NCBI GenBank assembly: GCA_031292215.1
Contig: JARLHO010000012.1
Location: 1 to 64,000, forward strand
DNA: 64,000 bases
Direction: 5' to 3'
Source: Syntrophobacteraceae bacterium
Lineage (GTDB): Bacteria; Desulfobacterota; Syntrophobacteria; Syntrophobacterales; Syntrophobacteraceae
The notes under the pieces were generated by a model that saw only the letters and a list, made by a program, of their open reading frames with translations, did not search any database and was not told the origin of the DNA. Positions 26,647 to 36,217 of this stretch are shown one piece after another; the stretch's first letter is position 1; each line of letters starts with the position of its first letter. Position numbers and translations under genes: made by a program.

Positions 26647-26898
26647 TTAATGACCACCGTACACCTCGCTCCCATGGGCGATTTTTACCACAACCACAAG
26701 CAGTTGCTCATCTTCTAACCTGATCGAAATCCGATAATCTCCAACGCGACAGCGCCAGAACTCCCTAAGCTGTCCCTTGAGCGGTCCGCCAAGAGCCCCG
26801 GGATCCCGGAGATAGCAATTGATGCGGCGAGCGTTCCGCGGATCAATTCTGCCAAGGTCCCTTTCCGCCTGTGGTGTAAAACTAATCCGCCAGGCCAA
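26647..26898 (-). CDS. RelE/ParE-superfamily toxin
   Basis: 83 residues, typical of RelE-type toxins: WRISFTPQAERDLGRIDPRN (shared N-terminal A-x-R-D-L helix), GQLREFWRCRVGDYRISIRL and the C-terminal VVVVKIAHGSEVYGG (I-x-H-R/S-x-x-V-Y motif). RelE members cleave mRNA on the ribosome, ParE members target gyrase; the motif favours RelE. The start overlaps the antitoxin gene by 17 nt, the usual coupled arrangement with antitoxin first. Confidence 0.9.
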   Translation of the reverse strand: MAWRISFTPQAERDLGRIDPRNARRINCYLRDPGALGGPLKGQLREFWRCRVGDYRISIRLEDEQLLVVVVKIAHGSEVYGGH

Positions 26899-27115
26899 GC
26901 CTGTGCTCCACTTCTTCGAGCGGGATAGCCTCCTCGCCGCTCTTTAGAAAATCCTCATAGGCGGTTTCGGCCAGGTAAGCGTCTTCAAGGTCCTCGATGG
27001 TCCGCTCAAGCGCCTCGCGGAAAAAAATAGCTCTTGGTCTTTTCGTGGCCCGGGCAAGAACTGTCAAGCGCTGCGTCAATTCTTCCGGAAGCCTCACCCC
27101 GTGAGTGTTTGGCAT
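26882..27115 (-). CDS. Antitoxin of RelE-type module (RHH/CopG-like)
   Basis: 77 residues from ATG 27115 (GGAAAC upstream). The N-terminal GVRLPEELTQRLTVLARATK and following KRPRAIFFREALERTIEDLED form a ribbon-helix-helix DNA-binding domain; the acidic C-terminus (EEAIPLEEVEHRLGL) would wrap the toxin. It should autorepress the pair. A GTATT-6-AATAC inverted repeat 14 bp upstream is a candidate operator. Confidence 0.88.
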   Translation of the reverse strand: MPNTHGVRLPEELTQRLTVLARATKRPRAIFFREALERTIEDLEDAYLAETAYEDFLKSGEEAIPLEEVEHRLGLAD

Positions 27116-27128
27116 GCAGTTTCCTTTC

Positions 27129-27144
27129 GTATTGATTGTAATAC
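27129..27144 (-). promoter_or_regulatory. Candidate operator of the toxin-antitoxin operon
   Basis: GTATTGATTGTAATAC is an inverted repeat (5-bp arms, 6-bp centre) just upstream of the antitoxin start, a suitable site for autoregulation by the RHH antitoxin. Confidence 0.45.
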
Positions 27145-27178
27145 AACGCACACAATCAAGGAGCAATCGTGCATCGTC

Positions 27179-27214
27179 TTTCCTGTGTGATAAAGGACGT
27201 TATCCCACAGGAAA
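27179..27214. other. Long hairpin upstream of the toxin-antitoxin promoter
   Basis: TTTCCTGTG and CACAGGAAA bracket TGATAA and TTATC around a 6-base loop, giving a nearly perfect 15-bp stem. No T-tract follows on either strand, so it is not a standard terminator. The remainder of 27215-27406 shows no gene. Confidence 0.6.
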
Positions 27215-27406
27215 ACGAAAAAAGGGGATGGGGTGGATAAGGTAAGGACCTGCGGGTAGGGGAAAAAAGAGAGTCAGGGACACTTCCTGCGCTCTACGCG
27301 AAGGATAAGAGGATTGCTGAAAAGGCCCTGGTGTGGACAGAGCGCATGCCGGAGGTTGGCCCGATAAATTCTAGTGAGAGGTTAACCGGGCCGGCGCTAT
27401 GACTGA

Positions 27407-28123
27407 TCACAGCCGCAGTCGCCCGCCGTTAACCCTCAGCCATTTCCTCCTTTCCCGGTGGTCGGGAAGAATCGAGCCCACCAATGCCCAGTACTGCTCC
27501 GAGTGGTTGTGGTGTACAAGGTGGCAGAGCTCATGCACGATGAGATAATCAATGACCTCTTCGGGCGCCATGATGATGTTCCAGGCAAGACTGATGCGCC
27601 CGCTCGTGGAGCAACTCCCCCAGCGCGACTGCATCGATTTGATCGTAACCCGCCCCGGACTTACGCCGATCCGGGCCGCATAGCGCGTGACCCTTTCCCT
27701 TGCTTTGGCAAGCATGCGCGAAACATACCATGCCGTAAGCTGTTCTTTTACCATCGAAGGCGCGTCCAGTCCCTTCTCCCCGCAAAAACGCACGCAAATA
27801 TGCCCCTCGTCTACGGTGACCCCCGGGGGACCTCCCGGCTCGACCCGCAGCCTATATTCCTTTCCCAGGTAGTGAATCGTTTCACCGGTTTGAAAGCTCT
27901 TTTCTCCGGCCTTTGGCTCCCTCTTAAGATTGGTCTCCAAGGCCTTCCTCACCCAGTCGGACTTTTCTTCGATAAATCGGGCCAGCTTTACCCGGGGGCA
28001 AGTTGCGGGAGCGTGCACTACGACGCGGTTATCGGGATAAACGGTTATGGAGAGCGTTTTTCTTCTGGCGCTCATCTTGAGCTGATAGCTGAAATCGAAT
28101 TCTTTCACGCCACTCGTAGCCAA
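27407..28123 (-). CDS. YgjP-like M48-family metallopeptidase
   Basis: 238 residues. The zinc site is HELCHLVHHNHSEQYW (HExxH with downstream H), preceded by the family signature QSRWGSCSTSGRISLAWNII. The N-terminal half (SARRKTLSITVYPDNRVVVHAP) is the YgjP/DUF45 beta domain. Proteins of this type accompany type I restriction systems or stand alone; here no restriction genes are adjacent. No signal peptide, so cytoplasmic. The next gene downstream is the TA pair about 290 bp away, on the same strand. Confidence 0.88.
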   Translation of the reverse strand: MATSGVKEFDFSYQLKMSARRKTLSITVYPDNRVVVHAPATCPRVKLARFIEEKSDWVRKALETNLKREPKAGEKSFQTGETIHYLGKEYRLRVEPGGPPGVTVDEGHICVRFCGEKGLDAPSMVKEQLTAWYVSRMLAKARERVTRYAARIGVSPGRVTIKSMQSRWGSCSTSGRISLAWNIIMAPEEVIDYLIVHELCHLVHHNHSEQYWALVGSILPDHRERRKWLRVNGGRLRL

Positions 28124-28966
28124 ATGTTCTCCTTAAAATCTGTGGCCTTAAGGTTTTTCATGTGACTTTTCGGGCGAAATTACCCCATTTCCACGATAAA
28201 TAAAACATCGAATTAACTTTCCGGACCATGTCTCCCTATTTACGGCCGCGCCTTTTCTCGTTGCCTCTTCTCGTTTCCGTCTTCATTGCCGTTACTATTT
28301 GCCGCTTCAGGTTGCCGTTTGGCAATATCGGCTTAAAAAATGATAAAAAAAGGCCACAACGCAAAACGGTTGTATAAGCAGAGGGAAATAAATGAGAGTG
28401 AAAACCAGTGATTTGCTGTCCGGGAGCCTGCGGTTTAAAACCGTTAGCGGCCATTTGCCGCCGGCGCGCAGCCCTTTGCCGCGAGTGGATACCTCATATT
28501 TTCAATCGATGCTCGCTGTTATCCTGGCTGTTCCCGCGCTGTTATCCATGCTGTTACGATGCTGTTATTTGGGGAAAATAAACTATATAGTAATAGATAA
28601 ATCAAGAATATAGCTAGATCGATAATCGTTTTTCGCTGTTTTTTCAGCGCGACCGACTAATTTCTGCCAAATTTACGGCCCGGGAAAAGTGGCCGGCGAT
28701 TTGCGGCATTGGACAAGTTGTCTGCACAATGGTTCACGCAGGGAGAAAAAGGATTTTGCGAAGTTGACGAAAAAAGGAAACACTCTGCGATCTCAACCGA
28801 GTCCGTGTTGGATGTTTTTGCCCTGGCCCTCAGTAAATTTACCGTGCCAAAGCCCTACTAGTTGGAGTATATTTATCAGTTACCGCGCCGCCCCGCGTTA
28901 TTTCCGGACGGCAGAGCTTTCGGCCGCAGAAAGATCATCGACTGTTTAATTTTAGAAGGAAGAACC
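28124..28966. other. Long intergenic region with helically phased GCTGTT repeats
   Basis: About 840 bp between the divergent YgjP-like gene and glyA. GCTGTT occurs five times at 28515, 28527, 28538, 28550 and 28561, spaced 12, 11, 12 and 11 bp; an AT-rich stretch (28570-28635) follows. No reading frame here is convincing. It may hold regulatory or replication-like sites; the glyA ribosome-binding site AGAAGGAAG is at its end. Confidence 0.55.
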
Positions 28967-30217
28967 ATGTCGTATTTGCAGCAGATCGATCCTGAGATCG
29001 CAGTAGTCATCGAGGAAGAGGAAAAACGCCAGAAGGGCCGCCTGGAATTGATCGCATCGGAAAATTTTGTCAGCACGGCCGTACTCGAAGCCCAGGGATC
29101 GGTCCTGACCAACAAATACGCGGAAGGCTATCCGGGCAGAAGATATTACGGAGGGTGCGAGCACGTAGATGTTGCCGAAAAACTCGCGCAGGAGCGGGCG
29201 AAAAAGCTCTTTCACGCAGATTATGTAAACGTGCAACCCCATTCGGGTTCGCAGGCCAATATGGCCGTTTTGTTCGCAGCCCTTCAGCCCGGCGATACCA
29301 TCCTGGGGATGGATTTGCGCCAGGGTGGCCACCTCACTCACGGAAGCCCCGTGAGTTTTTCCGGCCGCCTCTTCCGGGTCGTCTCCTACGGCGTGTGCCG
29401 CGATACCGAGCAAATCGACTACGACCAGGTCGAGCGCATGGCCACCGAGCAGCGGCCAAGGCTTATCATAGCAGGGGCGAGCGCCTACCCGAGGATAATC
29501 GATTTCGAAAGATTCGCCTCCATTGCCAAAAGTATCAGCGCCTACCTCATGGTGGATATGGCCCACATTGCCGGCCTGGTTGCGACCGGCCTGCACCCCA
29601 ACCCGGTGCCTTTCGCCGATTTCGTAACTTCTACGACCCACAAGACCCTGAGGGGACCACGGGGTGGGTTGATACTCTCTCACGCAACGTATGCCAAGAT
29701 GCTCGACAGCCAGATATTTCCCGGCATTCAAGGCGGACCGCTCATGCATGTGATAGCGGCCAAGGCCGTGGCCTTTCAGGAGGCTCTAAGGCCCGGGTTC
29801 AGGCTCTACCAGGAGCGAGTGATTGCAAACAGCAAACGACTTGCCGAGGTTTTGTCCGGCTACGGCTTCCGGCTGGTCTCCGGCGGGACCGACAACCACC
29901 TCATGCTTGTGGACCTGACCCCCCGGGGGCTGACCGGAAAGGTCGCCGAGGAAACCTTGGACTTGGCGGGCATTACCGTCAATAAGAACGCCATTCCTTA
30001 CGATATCCAAAAAACCAGCGTTACGAGCGGCATAAGGATCGGGACCCCGGCGCTTACCACGCGCGGAATGGGTCCGGAACACATGGAAACTATCGGGGGC
30101 TTCATGCACCGGGCACTTGATTGTGTGGGCGACGCCGCCGGGTTGAAAACGCTAAACGGTGAGGTCGCCGAGTTTTGTTCCGGTTTCTGCCTCCATGCGG
30201 ACAATCTGGCGTGCTGA
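28967..30217 (+). CDS. glyA: Serine hydroxymethyltransferase
   Basis: 416 residues from ATG 28967 with AGAAGGAAG upstream; an extended frame from 28862 is not supported. PLP lysine in [12 protein letters not shown], substrate-binding [10 protein letters not shown], and [18 protein letters not shown] and [13 protein letters not shown] present. Converts serine and tetrahydrofolate to glycine and methylene-THF, feeding purine synthesis (purN and purD downstream need formyl-THF and glycine) and, in anaerobes, the methyl branch of C1 metabolism. It precedes ribD by 45 nt, so it may be the head of the glyA-rib-nusB transcript. Confidence 0.96.
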   Translation: MSYLQQIDPEIAVVIEEEEKRQKGRLELIASENFVSTAVLEAQGSVLTNKYAEGYPGRRYYGGCEHVDVAEKLAQERAKKLFHADYVNVQPHSGSQANMAVLFAALQPGDTILGMDLRQGGHLTHGSPVSFSGRLFRVVSYGVCRDTEQIDYDQVERMATEQRPRLIIAGASAYPRIIDFERFASIAKSISAYLMVDMAHIAGLVATGLHPNPVPFADFVTSTTHKTLRGPRGGLILSHATYAKMLDSQIFPGIQGGPLMHVIAAKAVAFQEALRPGFRLYQERVIANSKRLAEVLSGYGFRLVSGGTDNHLMLVDLTPRGLTGKVAEETLDLAGITVNKNAIPYDIQKTSVTSGIRIGTPALTTRGMGPEHMETIGGFMHRALDCVGDAAGLKTLNGEVAEFCSGFCLHADNLAC

Positions 30218-30262
30218 GCCGGAGATGGGCAAATGGCCCTGAGAGGTTCCTGATAGGAAGAG

Positions 30263-31384
30263 ATGGCCCTGAGAGAAACTGATCCGGTATTCATGAAACA
30301 AGCGCTGCGCCTTGCTCTAAGGGGTGCGGGCATGACCAGCCCCAACCCTATGGTTGGGGCGGTTGTCGTAAATGGGGGAGTTACTACCGGAAAGGGGTAT
30401 CATCGGGAGTTTGGCGGCCCGCACGCGGAGGTAAACGCGATTGCGGATGCGGGCTCATCGGCCAGGGGCGCGGTTCTCTACGTGACGCTCGAACCGTGCA
30501 ATCACTACGGCCATACGCCACCATGCACCCAAGCGATTCTCGATGCCGGAATAGAACGGGTGGTATTCGGGATGGGCGACCCGAATCCGGGGGTTGCAGG
30601 CGGGGGGGGCGAGGCTTTGAGACTGGCCGGGGTGCAGGTCCGTGGGGGAGTCCTCGAATCGGATTGTCGAGCGATCAATCAGCCGTTCATAAAACACGTA
30701 ACTACCGGGCGCCCGTATGTGAGGCTAAAGTCCGCGGCTACCCTCGACGGCTTCATCGCCACATCTGCCGGGGACTCCAAGTGGATTACCGGTGAGGCCG
30801 CCCGCGGATTCGCACATCTTATCCGCTCGCGTGTGGACGCGGTTGTGGTAGGGATCGGGACGGTCATAGCCGATGATCCGCTTTTGACCGCGCGGCTCTC
30901 CGGAAAGAAAAAAATTCGCCAGCCGGTGCGAGTCGTTTTGGATACCGATCTAAGAATTCCCCCCGCCTCGCAGTTGGTCCGGACCGCTTCGATTTCTCCG
31001 GTCTGGGTCGTCTGCGGTCCAAACGCTCGGGTTTCCCGCGAAGAAACTCTTATCCGGGCGTCCGTTCGTGTGATAAGACTACCCTTGCTAAATGGGGCGA
31101 TCGAGGTGGAGGGCATGTTGTCCCACCTCGGGCAAAACGGCATATCGAGTCTTCTGGTGGAAGGCGGCGGGCGAGTCCTGGGATCTTTTGTCGAATCCGG
31201 CCTGGCAGATGATTTCTATTTTTTCTATGCGCCCAAGATCCTTGGAGACCCCGGAGGGGTCTCGATGGTTTCGGGTGCGCCGAGGCAAAAGATATCCGAT
31301 TGCGTTCGGGCCCATGGGATAAAGGTTGAAAAGTTTGGAGAGGACCTGCTCGTTACCGGCAGGCTTCGAGAAAATCTTTATTGA
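30263..31384 (+). CDS. ribD: Bifunctional riboflavin deaminase-reductase RibD
   Basis: 373 residues. The N-terminal zinc deaminase has HAE in GGPHAEVNAI and PCxxxxxxPPC in EPCNHYGHTPPC; the C-terminal reductase has VRLKSAATLDG, VDAVVVGIGTV and LLVEGGGRVLGSF. It converts the GTP cyclohydrolase II product to 5-amino-6-ribitylamino-uracil phosphate. A 6-codon mini-frame with the same first 13 bases as the gene (ATGGCCCTGAGAG at 30233) sits 30 bp upstream of the start at 30263. The run continues with ribE, ribBA, ribH and nusB. No FMN riboswitch was recognised. Confidence 0.95.
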   Translation: MALRETDPVFMKQALRLALRGAGMTSPNPMVGAVVVNGGVTTGKGYHREFGGPHAEVNAIADAGSSARGAVLYVTLEPCNHYGHTPPCTQAILDAGIERVVFGMGDPNPGVAGGGGEALRLAGVQVRGGVLESDCRAINQPFIKHVTTGRPYVRLKSAATLDGFIATSAGDSKWITGEAARGFAHLIRSRVDAVVVGIGTVIADDPLLTARLSGKKKIRQPVRVVLDTDLRIPPASQLVRTASISPVWVVCGPNARVSREETLIRASVRVIRLPLLNGAIEVEGMLSHLGQNGISSLLVEGGGRVLGSFVESGLADDFYFFYAPKILGDPGGVSMVSGAPRQKISDCVRAHGIKVEKFGEDLLVTGRLRENLY

Positions 31385-31433
31385 TGTTTTGCTTCTTCCG
31401 GCCGTGGCGCCGGCAAGGGGGAGTTAGCCCAAT

Positions 31434-32096
31434 ATGTTTACCGGCCTGATAGAGGGGACCGGGACGCTTCTTAGAACAGAGCGTCACGGACCGGATGCGC
31501 GCATGGTGATAAGCCCCGGCTTCCAAATGGATAAGCCGGTTTTGGGAGAAAGCATAGCCGTTGACGGGGCATGTCTTACCGTTGTCGATTTTGACAGCAG
31601 CTCCTTTGTGGCCGATGTCTCGGCCGAAACGCTCGCCAAAACGACTCTTGGGGCTAAGGCCTCGGGCAGCCGGGTAAATCTCGAAAGGGCCTTAAGGCTT
31701 GGAGATCGGCTGGGCGGCCACCTGGTTACCGGACATATCGACGGCATCGGGCGCCTTAAGGAGCGAAAGGCCGAGGGCAGATCCATTAGGATTTCCTTCG
31801 AGTTGGCGCGCGAATCGATGCGGTTTGTCATCGAGAAAGGCTCCATCGCGATAAACGGGATAAGCCTCACGGTAAACGGGGTCGAAAGTTCGGGCTTCGA
31901 TGTAAACGTTATCCCGCATACGGCTTCGATGACTACGCTGTGCGACCTTCAGATCGGCTCGCAAGTAAACATTGAAACCGACCTGATAGGAAAATACCTC
32001 CACAGGCTGGTGAGTCTGCGGGAAGGTCCAGCGGAGCAAAACCCCGGTGGAAAAGGAATAGATCTCGATTTGCTGAGGCGCCACGGTTTTGCCTGA
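31434..32096 (+). CDS. ribE: Riboflavin synthase alpha subunit
   Basis: 220 residues: two lumazine-binding repeats, MFTGLIEGTGTL ... ESIAVDGACLTVV in the first and GGHLVTGHIDGIG ... IAINGISLTVN in the second, typical of RibE. Dismutates two 6,7-dimethyl-8-ribityllumazine molecules to riboflavin. 49 nt after ribD and 166 nt before ribBA. The C-terminal tail (GGKGIDLDLLRRHGFA) is the usual ending of this family. Confidence 0.95.
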   Translation: MFTGLIEGTGTLLRTERHGPDARMVISPGFQMDKPVLGESIAVDGACLTVVDFDSSSFVADVSAETLAKTTLGAKASGSRVNLERALRLGDRLGGHLVTGHIDGIGRLKERKAEGRSIRISFELARESMRFVIEKGSIAINGISLTVNGVESSGFDVNVIPHTASMTTLCDLQIGSQVNIETDLIGKYLHRLVSLREGPAEQNPGGKGIDLDLLRRHGFA

Positions 32097-32262
32097 ACCA
32101 ACCACGCCTTGAAGATATCGTTTGAATTATGTTATAGATCGGCGGTTTCAACATCTTTTACCATTGAAAAGCATTTCTGCCCTGGCGTTTTCGCACATTT
32201 GCGCGGCGTCGCTCGGGGTGACTTTTTTCTAAACGGACTACATTGCAAAAGGAGATACGCAG

Positions 32263-33492
32263 ATGCCCTTGGCGACGATCCCCGAGGCGCTTGAGGATAT
32301 CAGGCTGGGTAAGCCCATTATTCTAGTCGATGATGAAGATCGTGAAAACGAAGGAGATCTGTGCATAGTGGCCGAAAAGGTTACGCCCGAGGCGGTCAAT
32401 TTCATGGCCAGGTTCGGACGGGGCCTCATCTGCCTTACTCTTTCGCCGGAAATGGTCGATCGGCTTCAAATCCCGATGATGGTCACAATGAACAAGTCGC
32501 CCTATCAAACGGCGTTTACCGTGTCCATAGAGGCTCGAAAAGGGGTGACAACGGGTATCAGCGCGGCCGACAGGTCCCATACCATCCTCACCGCCATCGG
32601 CGACCATGTAAAACCCGAAGACCTGGTTAGCCCCGGTCACGTGTTTCCGCTGCGCGCTAAAAAAGGCGGCGTGCTGGTGCGGACCGGCCAGACGGAAGGC
32701 TCGGTCGATCTCGCGCGGATCGCCGGCATGAAACCGGCCGGGGTAATTTGCGAGATCATGAACGAAGACGGCACCATGGCGCGCATGCCCGATCTCGAAA
32801 TCTTTTCTCGCGAGCATGATCTAAAAATCGTAACCATCGCCAGCCTTATCCAGTACAGGATGCAAAACGAGGCGTTCGTCCACAGGGCTGCGACCGCCAC
32901 GCTTCCCAGCTCCTTTGGAGGCGAATTCAAGGTGATAGCCTTCACCAACGACATCGACGAATACATTCATCTTGCGCTGGTAAAAGGTGAGATAGGACCG
33001 GAAGACGATGTGCTCGTCCGGGTCCATTCGGAATGTCTTACGGGCGACGTTTTAGGGTCTTTGCGATGCGATTGCGGCGCGCAGCTCCGGGCGGCCATGG
33101 CGCAGATCGGGCGGGTCGGAAAGGGCGTTCTTCTCTACATGCGTAACCATGAGGGGCGTGGCATAGGCATTGTGAACAAGATCAAGGCCTACGCTCTTCA
33201 GGAAAATGGCTACGACACTGTGGAGGCCAACGAGGCGCTCGGATTTGAAGCCGATTTGCGCGATTATGGAATAGGCGCGCAAATGCTGGTCGAGCTTGGC
33301 GTAAAGAAGATGAAGCTTATGACCAATAATCCCACAAAAATCGTGGGGCTTCAGGGCTACGGCATTACCGTGACCGAAAGAGTGCCGCTCGAAATTTCAC
33401 CAAACGAGTGCAACCGCGAATACCTTAGCACCAAGTGTCTCAAGATGGGGCATATAATGAGCTGCATATCCGCCGAGGAGGAAGCTTCATGA
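32263..33492 (+). CDS. ribBA: Bifunctional DHBP synthase / GTP cyclohydrolase II
   Basis: 409 residues. RibB half: [12 protein letters not shown] (acidic metal site), [31 protein letters not shown]. RibA half: zinc ligands in [19 protein letters not shown], then [11 protein letters not shown] and [16 protein letters not shown]. Makes the two precursors of riboflavin from ribulose-5-phosphate and GTP. AAAGGAG lies upstream of ATG 32263. Its TGA overlaps the ATG of ribH (ATGA), so the two are coupled. Confidence 0.96.
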   Translation: MPLATIPEALEDIRLGKPIILVDDEDRENEGDLCIVAEKVTPEAVNFMARFGRGLICLTLSPEMVDRLQIPMMVTMNKSPYQTAFTVSIEARKGVTTGISAADRSHTILTAIGDHVKPEDLVSPGHVFPLRAKKGGVLVRTGQTEGSVDLARIAGMKPAGVICEIMNEDGTMARMPDLEIFSREHDLKIVTIASLIQYRMQNEAFVHRAATATLPSSFGGEFKVIAFTNDIDEYIHLALVKGEIGPEDDVLVRVHSECLTGDVLGSLRCDCGAQLRAAMAQIGRVGKGVLLYMRNHEGRGIGIVNKIKAYALQENGYDTVEANEALGFEADLRDYGIGAQMLVELGVKKMKLMTNNPTKIVGLQGYGITVTERVPLEISPNECNREYLSTKCLKMGHIMSCISAEEEAS

Positions 33493-33950
33493 GGGTTTTC
33501 GAAGGAAAACTGCTGGCCGAAGGGCTGAGATTCGGGATCATCGTAAGTCGATTTAACGACTTTATCGGGGAAAGGCTCCTGGGAGGGGCCCTCGATGCTC
33601 TCAAAAGAAGCGGGGCAGACGAGGAAAATATCGAAGTCTACAAGGTCCCGGGAGCCTTTGAAATACCCATTATTGCCAAAAAGGCGGTGGCAAGCGGTAA
33701 ATACGACGCCGTGATCTGCCTTGGGGCCGTAATACGGGGGGCGACTCCCCACTTTGATTACGTTGCCGCCGAGGTCTCCAAGGGGATCGCGAATGTGTCC
33801 CTTGAAGCAGGGGTCCCGATCAGTTTCGGAGTCCTTACTACCGACACGATAGAGCAGGCGATCGAGCGGGCCGGCGCCAAGGCCGGAAACAAGGGCTGGG
33901 ACGCGGCATATGCCGCCATAGAGATGGCCAACCTGATGAAGCAGATGTAG
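33489..33950 (+). CDS. ribH: 6,7-dimethyl-8-ribityllumazine synthase
   Basis: 153 residues from ATG 33489, inside the ribBA stop (GAGGAGG upstream). Family motifs: [40 protein letters not shown] and [17 protein letters not shown]. Condenses the RibB product with ribitylaminouracil. An icosahedral or pentameric enzyme. It closes the riboflavin run; nusB follows after a REP-like palindrome, a spacing that may make nusB a separate unit. Confidence 0.96.
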   Translation: MRVFEGKLLAEGLRFGIIVSRFNDFIGERLLGGALDALKRSGADEENIEVYKVPGAFEIPIIAKKAVASGKYDAVICLGAVIRGATPHFDYVAAEVSKGIANVSLEAGVPISFGVLTTDTIEQAIERAGAKAGNKGWDAAYAAIEMANLMKQM

Positions 33951-33954
33951 CGCT

Positions 33955-33987
33955 GTAGGTTGGGCTAAGCGAAGCGCAGCCCAACAA
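33955..33987. repeat. GTAGGTTGGGCT palindromic repeat (REP-like)
   Basis: Complete 33-bp copy directly after the ribH stop codon, likely forming a stem-loop at the 3' end of the rib mRNA. Confidence 0.85.
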
Positions 33988-34146
33988 GAACAATTCGAAG
34001 CAGCTTTTCATGTCCCCCGGCATCCCCGGGAATCATGAAAATTTTCATCCTCTTTGCGACTTCGCGTCTTCGCGGCTTCGCGTGAGAAAACTTTTCGATA
34101 CACACAGACTGATTATTTTTTCAGGCTAGATAGAGTTTTTTTAAAT

Positions 34147-34605
34147 ATGGGCCAGAGGCGCAAATCCAGAGAGATAGCTTTGCAGATGCTCTACCAGTTG
34201 GAGATGACCTTGGAGTCTCCCCAAGATGTCGTAGATTCCTACATCGAAATGGAATTAAGCGGAAAAGACGGCGATACGGAACTCTGCGATGCGGTTCGCC
34301 CGTTTGCCGAGCATCTTTTAACCGGCGTTTATCTCCACCGGGACGAACTCGACAACATGATTACGGCCGCCTCCGCGAACTGGCGTCTGGAGAGGATGTC
34401 GATAATCGACAGGAACGTCCTGCGTATTGCCCTCTTCGAGATGCTCCACTGCCGGGAAATCCCCCCGAAGGTGTCGATAAACGAGGCCATCGATCTTGGA
34501 AAAACCTTTGGCAGCCCGGATTCCGGCGCGTTCATAAACGGCATACTCGATAATCTTTTGCAGGCAGTAAACCGGTCTCGCGAAGAACAGGCCTCCGGCA
34601 CGTAG
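34147..34605 (+). CDS. nusB: Transcription antitermination factor NusB
   Basis: 152 residues from ATG 34147. An all-helical Nus[20 protein letters not shown] at the N-terminus (boxA RNA-binding Arg-rich helix), [20 protein letters not shown] and [13 protein letters not shown], then [13 protein letters not shown]. It joins NusE on rRNA boxA for antitermination. ribH-nusB linkage is conserved across bacteria. A longer frame upstream (34054) is not supported by homology. Confidence 0.94.
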   Translation: MGQRRKSREIALQMLYQLEMTLESPQDVVDSYIEMELSGKDGDTELCDAVRPFAEHLLTGVYLHRDELDNMITAASANWRLERMSIIDRNVLRIALFEMLHCREIPPKVSINEAIDLGKTFGSPDSGAFINGILDNLLQAVNRSREEQASGT

Positions 34606-34740
34606 CGTCGTTAGGAGACGTTTTATGGATTTTTTCCAATAATTCGTCACCAGGCTCTGAAAATCTGTCATCTTATGTTCTTTTGCCACGCGGGGGCAAC
34701 CCACGGCCCCGCGAGGAAAAAAATCCTACAGGAGGCTACT

Positions 34741-35493
34741 TTGAGCTTTGCCGTTGCACTGGGCGGAAAAGGCGGAACGGGTAAAACCACCATAGCGGGT
34801 CTTTTGATTCGATACATGCTAAGCCATGGCATGAAGCCTTTGCTCGCCATTGACGCCGATTCGAATTTTAATTTAAACGATGTCCTGGGAGTCTGTTTGG
34901 AGGAGACTCTGTCCGAGGCCCGCGAAGACATGAAGACAAAAGTCCCGACGGGCATGACCAAGGACATCTTCATGGAGATGAAGCTCGAACAGGCCCTGGT
35001 CGAGTCCGAAGGGTTCGACCTGATCGCCATGGGGCGCCCGGAAGGCCCCGGCTGCTATTGCGCGGCCAATAATCTTCTCACCACCCTCATCGAGCGGCTA
35101 ATCGATAACTACCAGTATATTGTCGTGGATAACGAGGCGGGCATGGAGCATTTCAGCCGCCTCACCCAAAAAGACATAGACCTTTTGCTTCTGGTCTCCG
35201 ATCCCAGCAGAAGAGGCCTTGCGGCTGCGTGTCGCATAGCCGAACTGGTAAAGACCCTCCCGATCCGTGTCTCGCAAAGCGTGCTGGTGATAAACCAGGT
35301 CCGAGAGGCGCCCGAAGACTGGCCAGAGGAGGTCCACCGCATCTTCGGACCCGATAGGATCGCCTGCCTGCCGGCCGATCCGATGATTTCGCGCTTCGAC
35401 ATGGAGGGGAAACCAACCGTTACGCTTCCAGACGATGCGCCGGTGGTAAAAGCGGCTCAAAAGATTTTCGAAAAATGGATAAACGGCCGTTAG
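34741..35493 (+). CDS. cooC: CooC-type nickel/carbon monoxide dehydrogenase maturation ATPase
   Basis: 250 residues from TTG 34741, which gives the AGGAGG site a 5-nt spacing and begins the protein at SFAVALGGKGGTGKTT, the deviant Walker A (KGGTGKTT) of the MinD/CooC class. Also seen: AIDADSNFNLNDVLG, RPEGPGCYCAANNLL with the Cys-x-Cys that dimerises CooC and binds metal, and VVDNEAGMEHFSRL. CooC/AcsF proteins insert nickel into CO dehydrogenase/acetyl-CoA synthase. This is the main hint of a Wood-Ljungdahl-type or CO metabolism; the enzymes themselves are not in the window. It is followed closely by purH. Confidence 0.88.
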   Translation: MSFAVALGGKGGTGKTTIAGLLIRYMLSHGMKPLLAIDADSNFNLNDVLGVCLEETLSEAREDMKTKVPTGMTKDIFMEMKLEQALVESEGFDLIAMGRPEGPGCYCAANNLLTTLIERLIDNYQYIVVDNEAGMEHFSRLTQKDIDLLLLVSDPSRRGLAAACRIAELVKTLPIRVSQSVLVINQVREAPEDWPEEVHRIFGPDRIACLPADPMISRFDMEGKPTVTLPDDAPVVKAAQKIFEKWINGR

Positions 35494-35539
35494 TGAAAAA
35501 CTAACTTACTGGTGAGCTGCCAGGAGGAGGAAAGAGAGG

Positions 35540-36139
35540 ATGTTTTTTATTCGCCGCGCGCTTCTTAGCGTGACCGATAAAACCGGGCTGGCTGATTTTG
35601 GCAGGGGGCTGCGTGGATTTAACGTTGAGCTGCTCTCGACTGGAGGCACTGCAAAGACGCTTCGCGAAGCCGGAATCGAGATTACCGAAGTATCCGATTA
35701 CACGGGTTTTCCGGAAATGCTCGACGGCAGGGTAAAGACCCTTCACCCCAAAATCCACGGCGGAATCCTTGGAATACGCGATAACCAAACGCATGCCGAT
35801 ACCATGGCAAAGCACGAAATTCTGCCGATAGACATGGTTGTCGTGAACCTCTATGCGTTTGCCAAAACGGTTGCCCGCACCGGTTGCACGCTCGAAGAGG
35901 CCATAGAAAACATCGATATCGGCGGACCGACCCTTATTCGGGCCGCTGCGAAAAATAACCGGTTCGTAGCGGTGGTGACAGAGCCTTCGGATTATCCCGG
36001 GGTCCTTAAAGAAATGGAGGCCCTAAAGGGGGCGGTATCTGAAAAAACCAGTCTGCGCCTTGCCTGTAAAGCTTTTTGCTCGACAAGCGGCTATGACGCC
36101 AATATCTGCGAATATCTTACGGAAACGATTCGCAAATAG
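35540..36139 (+). CDS. purH: IMP cyclohydrolase domain of PurH, stand-alone
   Basis: 199 residues corresponding only to the N-terminal MGS-like IMP cyclohydrolase domain of Pur[74 protein letters not shown]. Bifunctional PurH is about 510-530 residues; the AICAR formyltransferase half is absent and the next gene is purD, so this is a split enzyme rather than a truncation (the end, [10 protein letters not shown], is where the domain normally stops). AICAR formylation must be done by another gene. GAGGAGG precedes the ATG. Confidence 0.9.
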   Translation: MFFIRRALLSVTDKTGLADFGRGLRGFNVELLSTGGTAKTLREAGIEITEVSDYTGFPEMLDGRVKTLHPKIHGGILGIRDNQTHADTMAKHEILPIDMVVVNLYAFAKTVARTGCTLEEAIENIDIGGPTLIRAAAKNNRFVAVVTEPSDYPGVLKEMEALKGAVSEKTSLRLACKAFCSTSGYDANICEYLTETIRK

Positions 36140-36217
36140 CAATACGGGCCCTACGTTGTCAGGAAGACGTGGGGGCGCCGCGCGAACGCAAATGGGTAGA
36201 AGAAGGCAGCCATACAG

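Noticed and set aside
27179-27214. Terminator for the toxin-antitoxin region
   Set aside because: The hairpin has no T-tract on either strand and lies upstream of the promoter side.
28515-28640. Possible replication origin (TTATCC-like boxes next to AT-rich DNA)
   Set aside because: The boxes do not match TTATNCACA and no dnaA, gidA or other origin-linked gene is near; kept only as a phased repeat.
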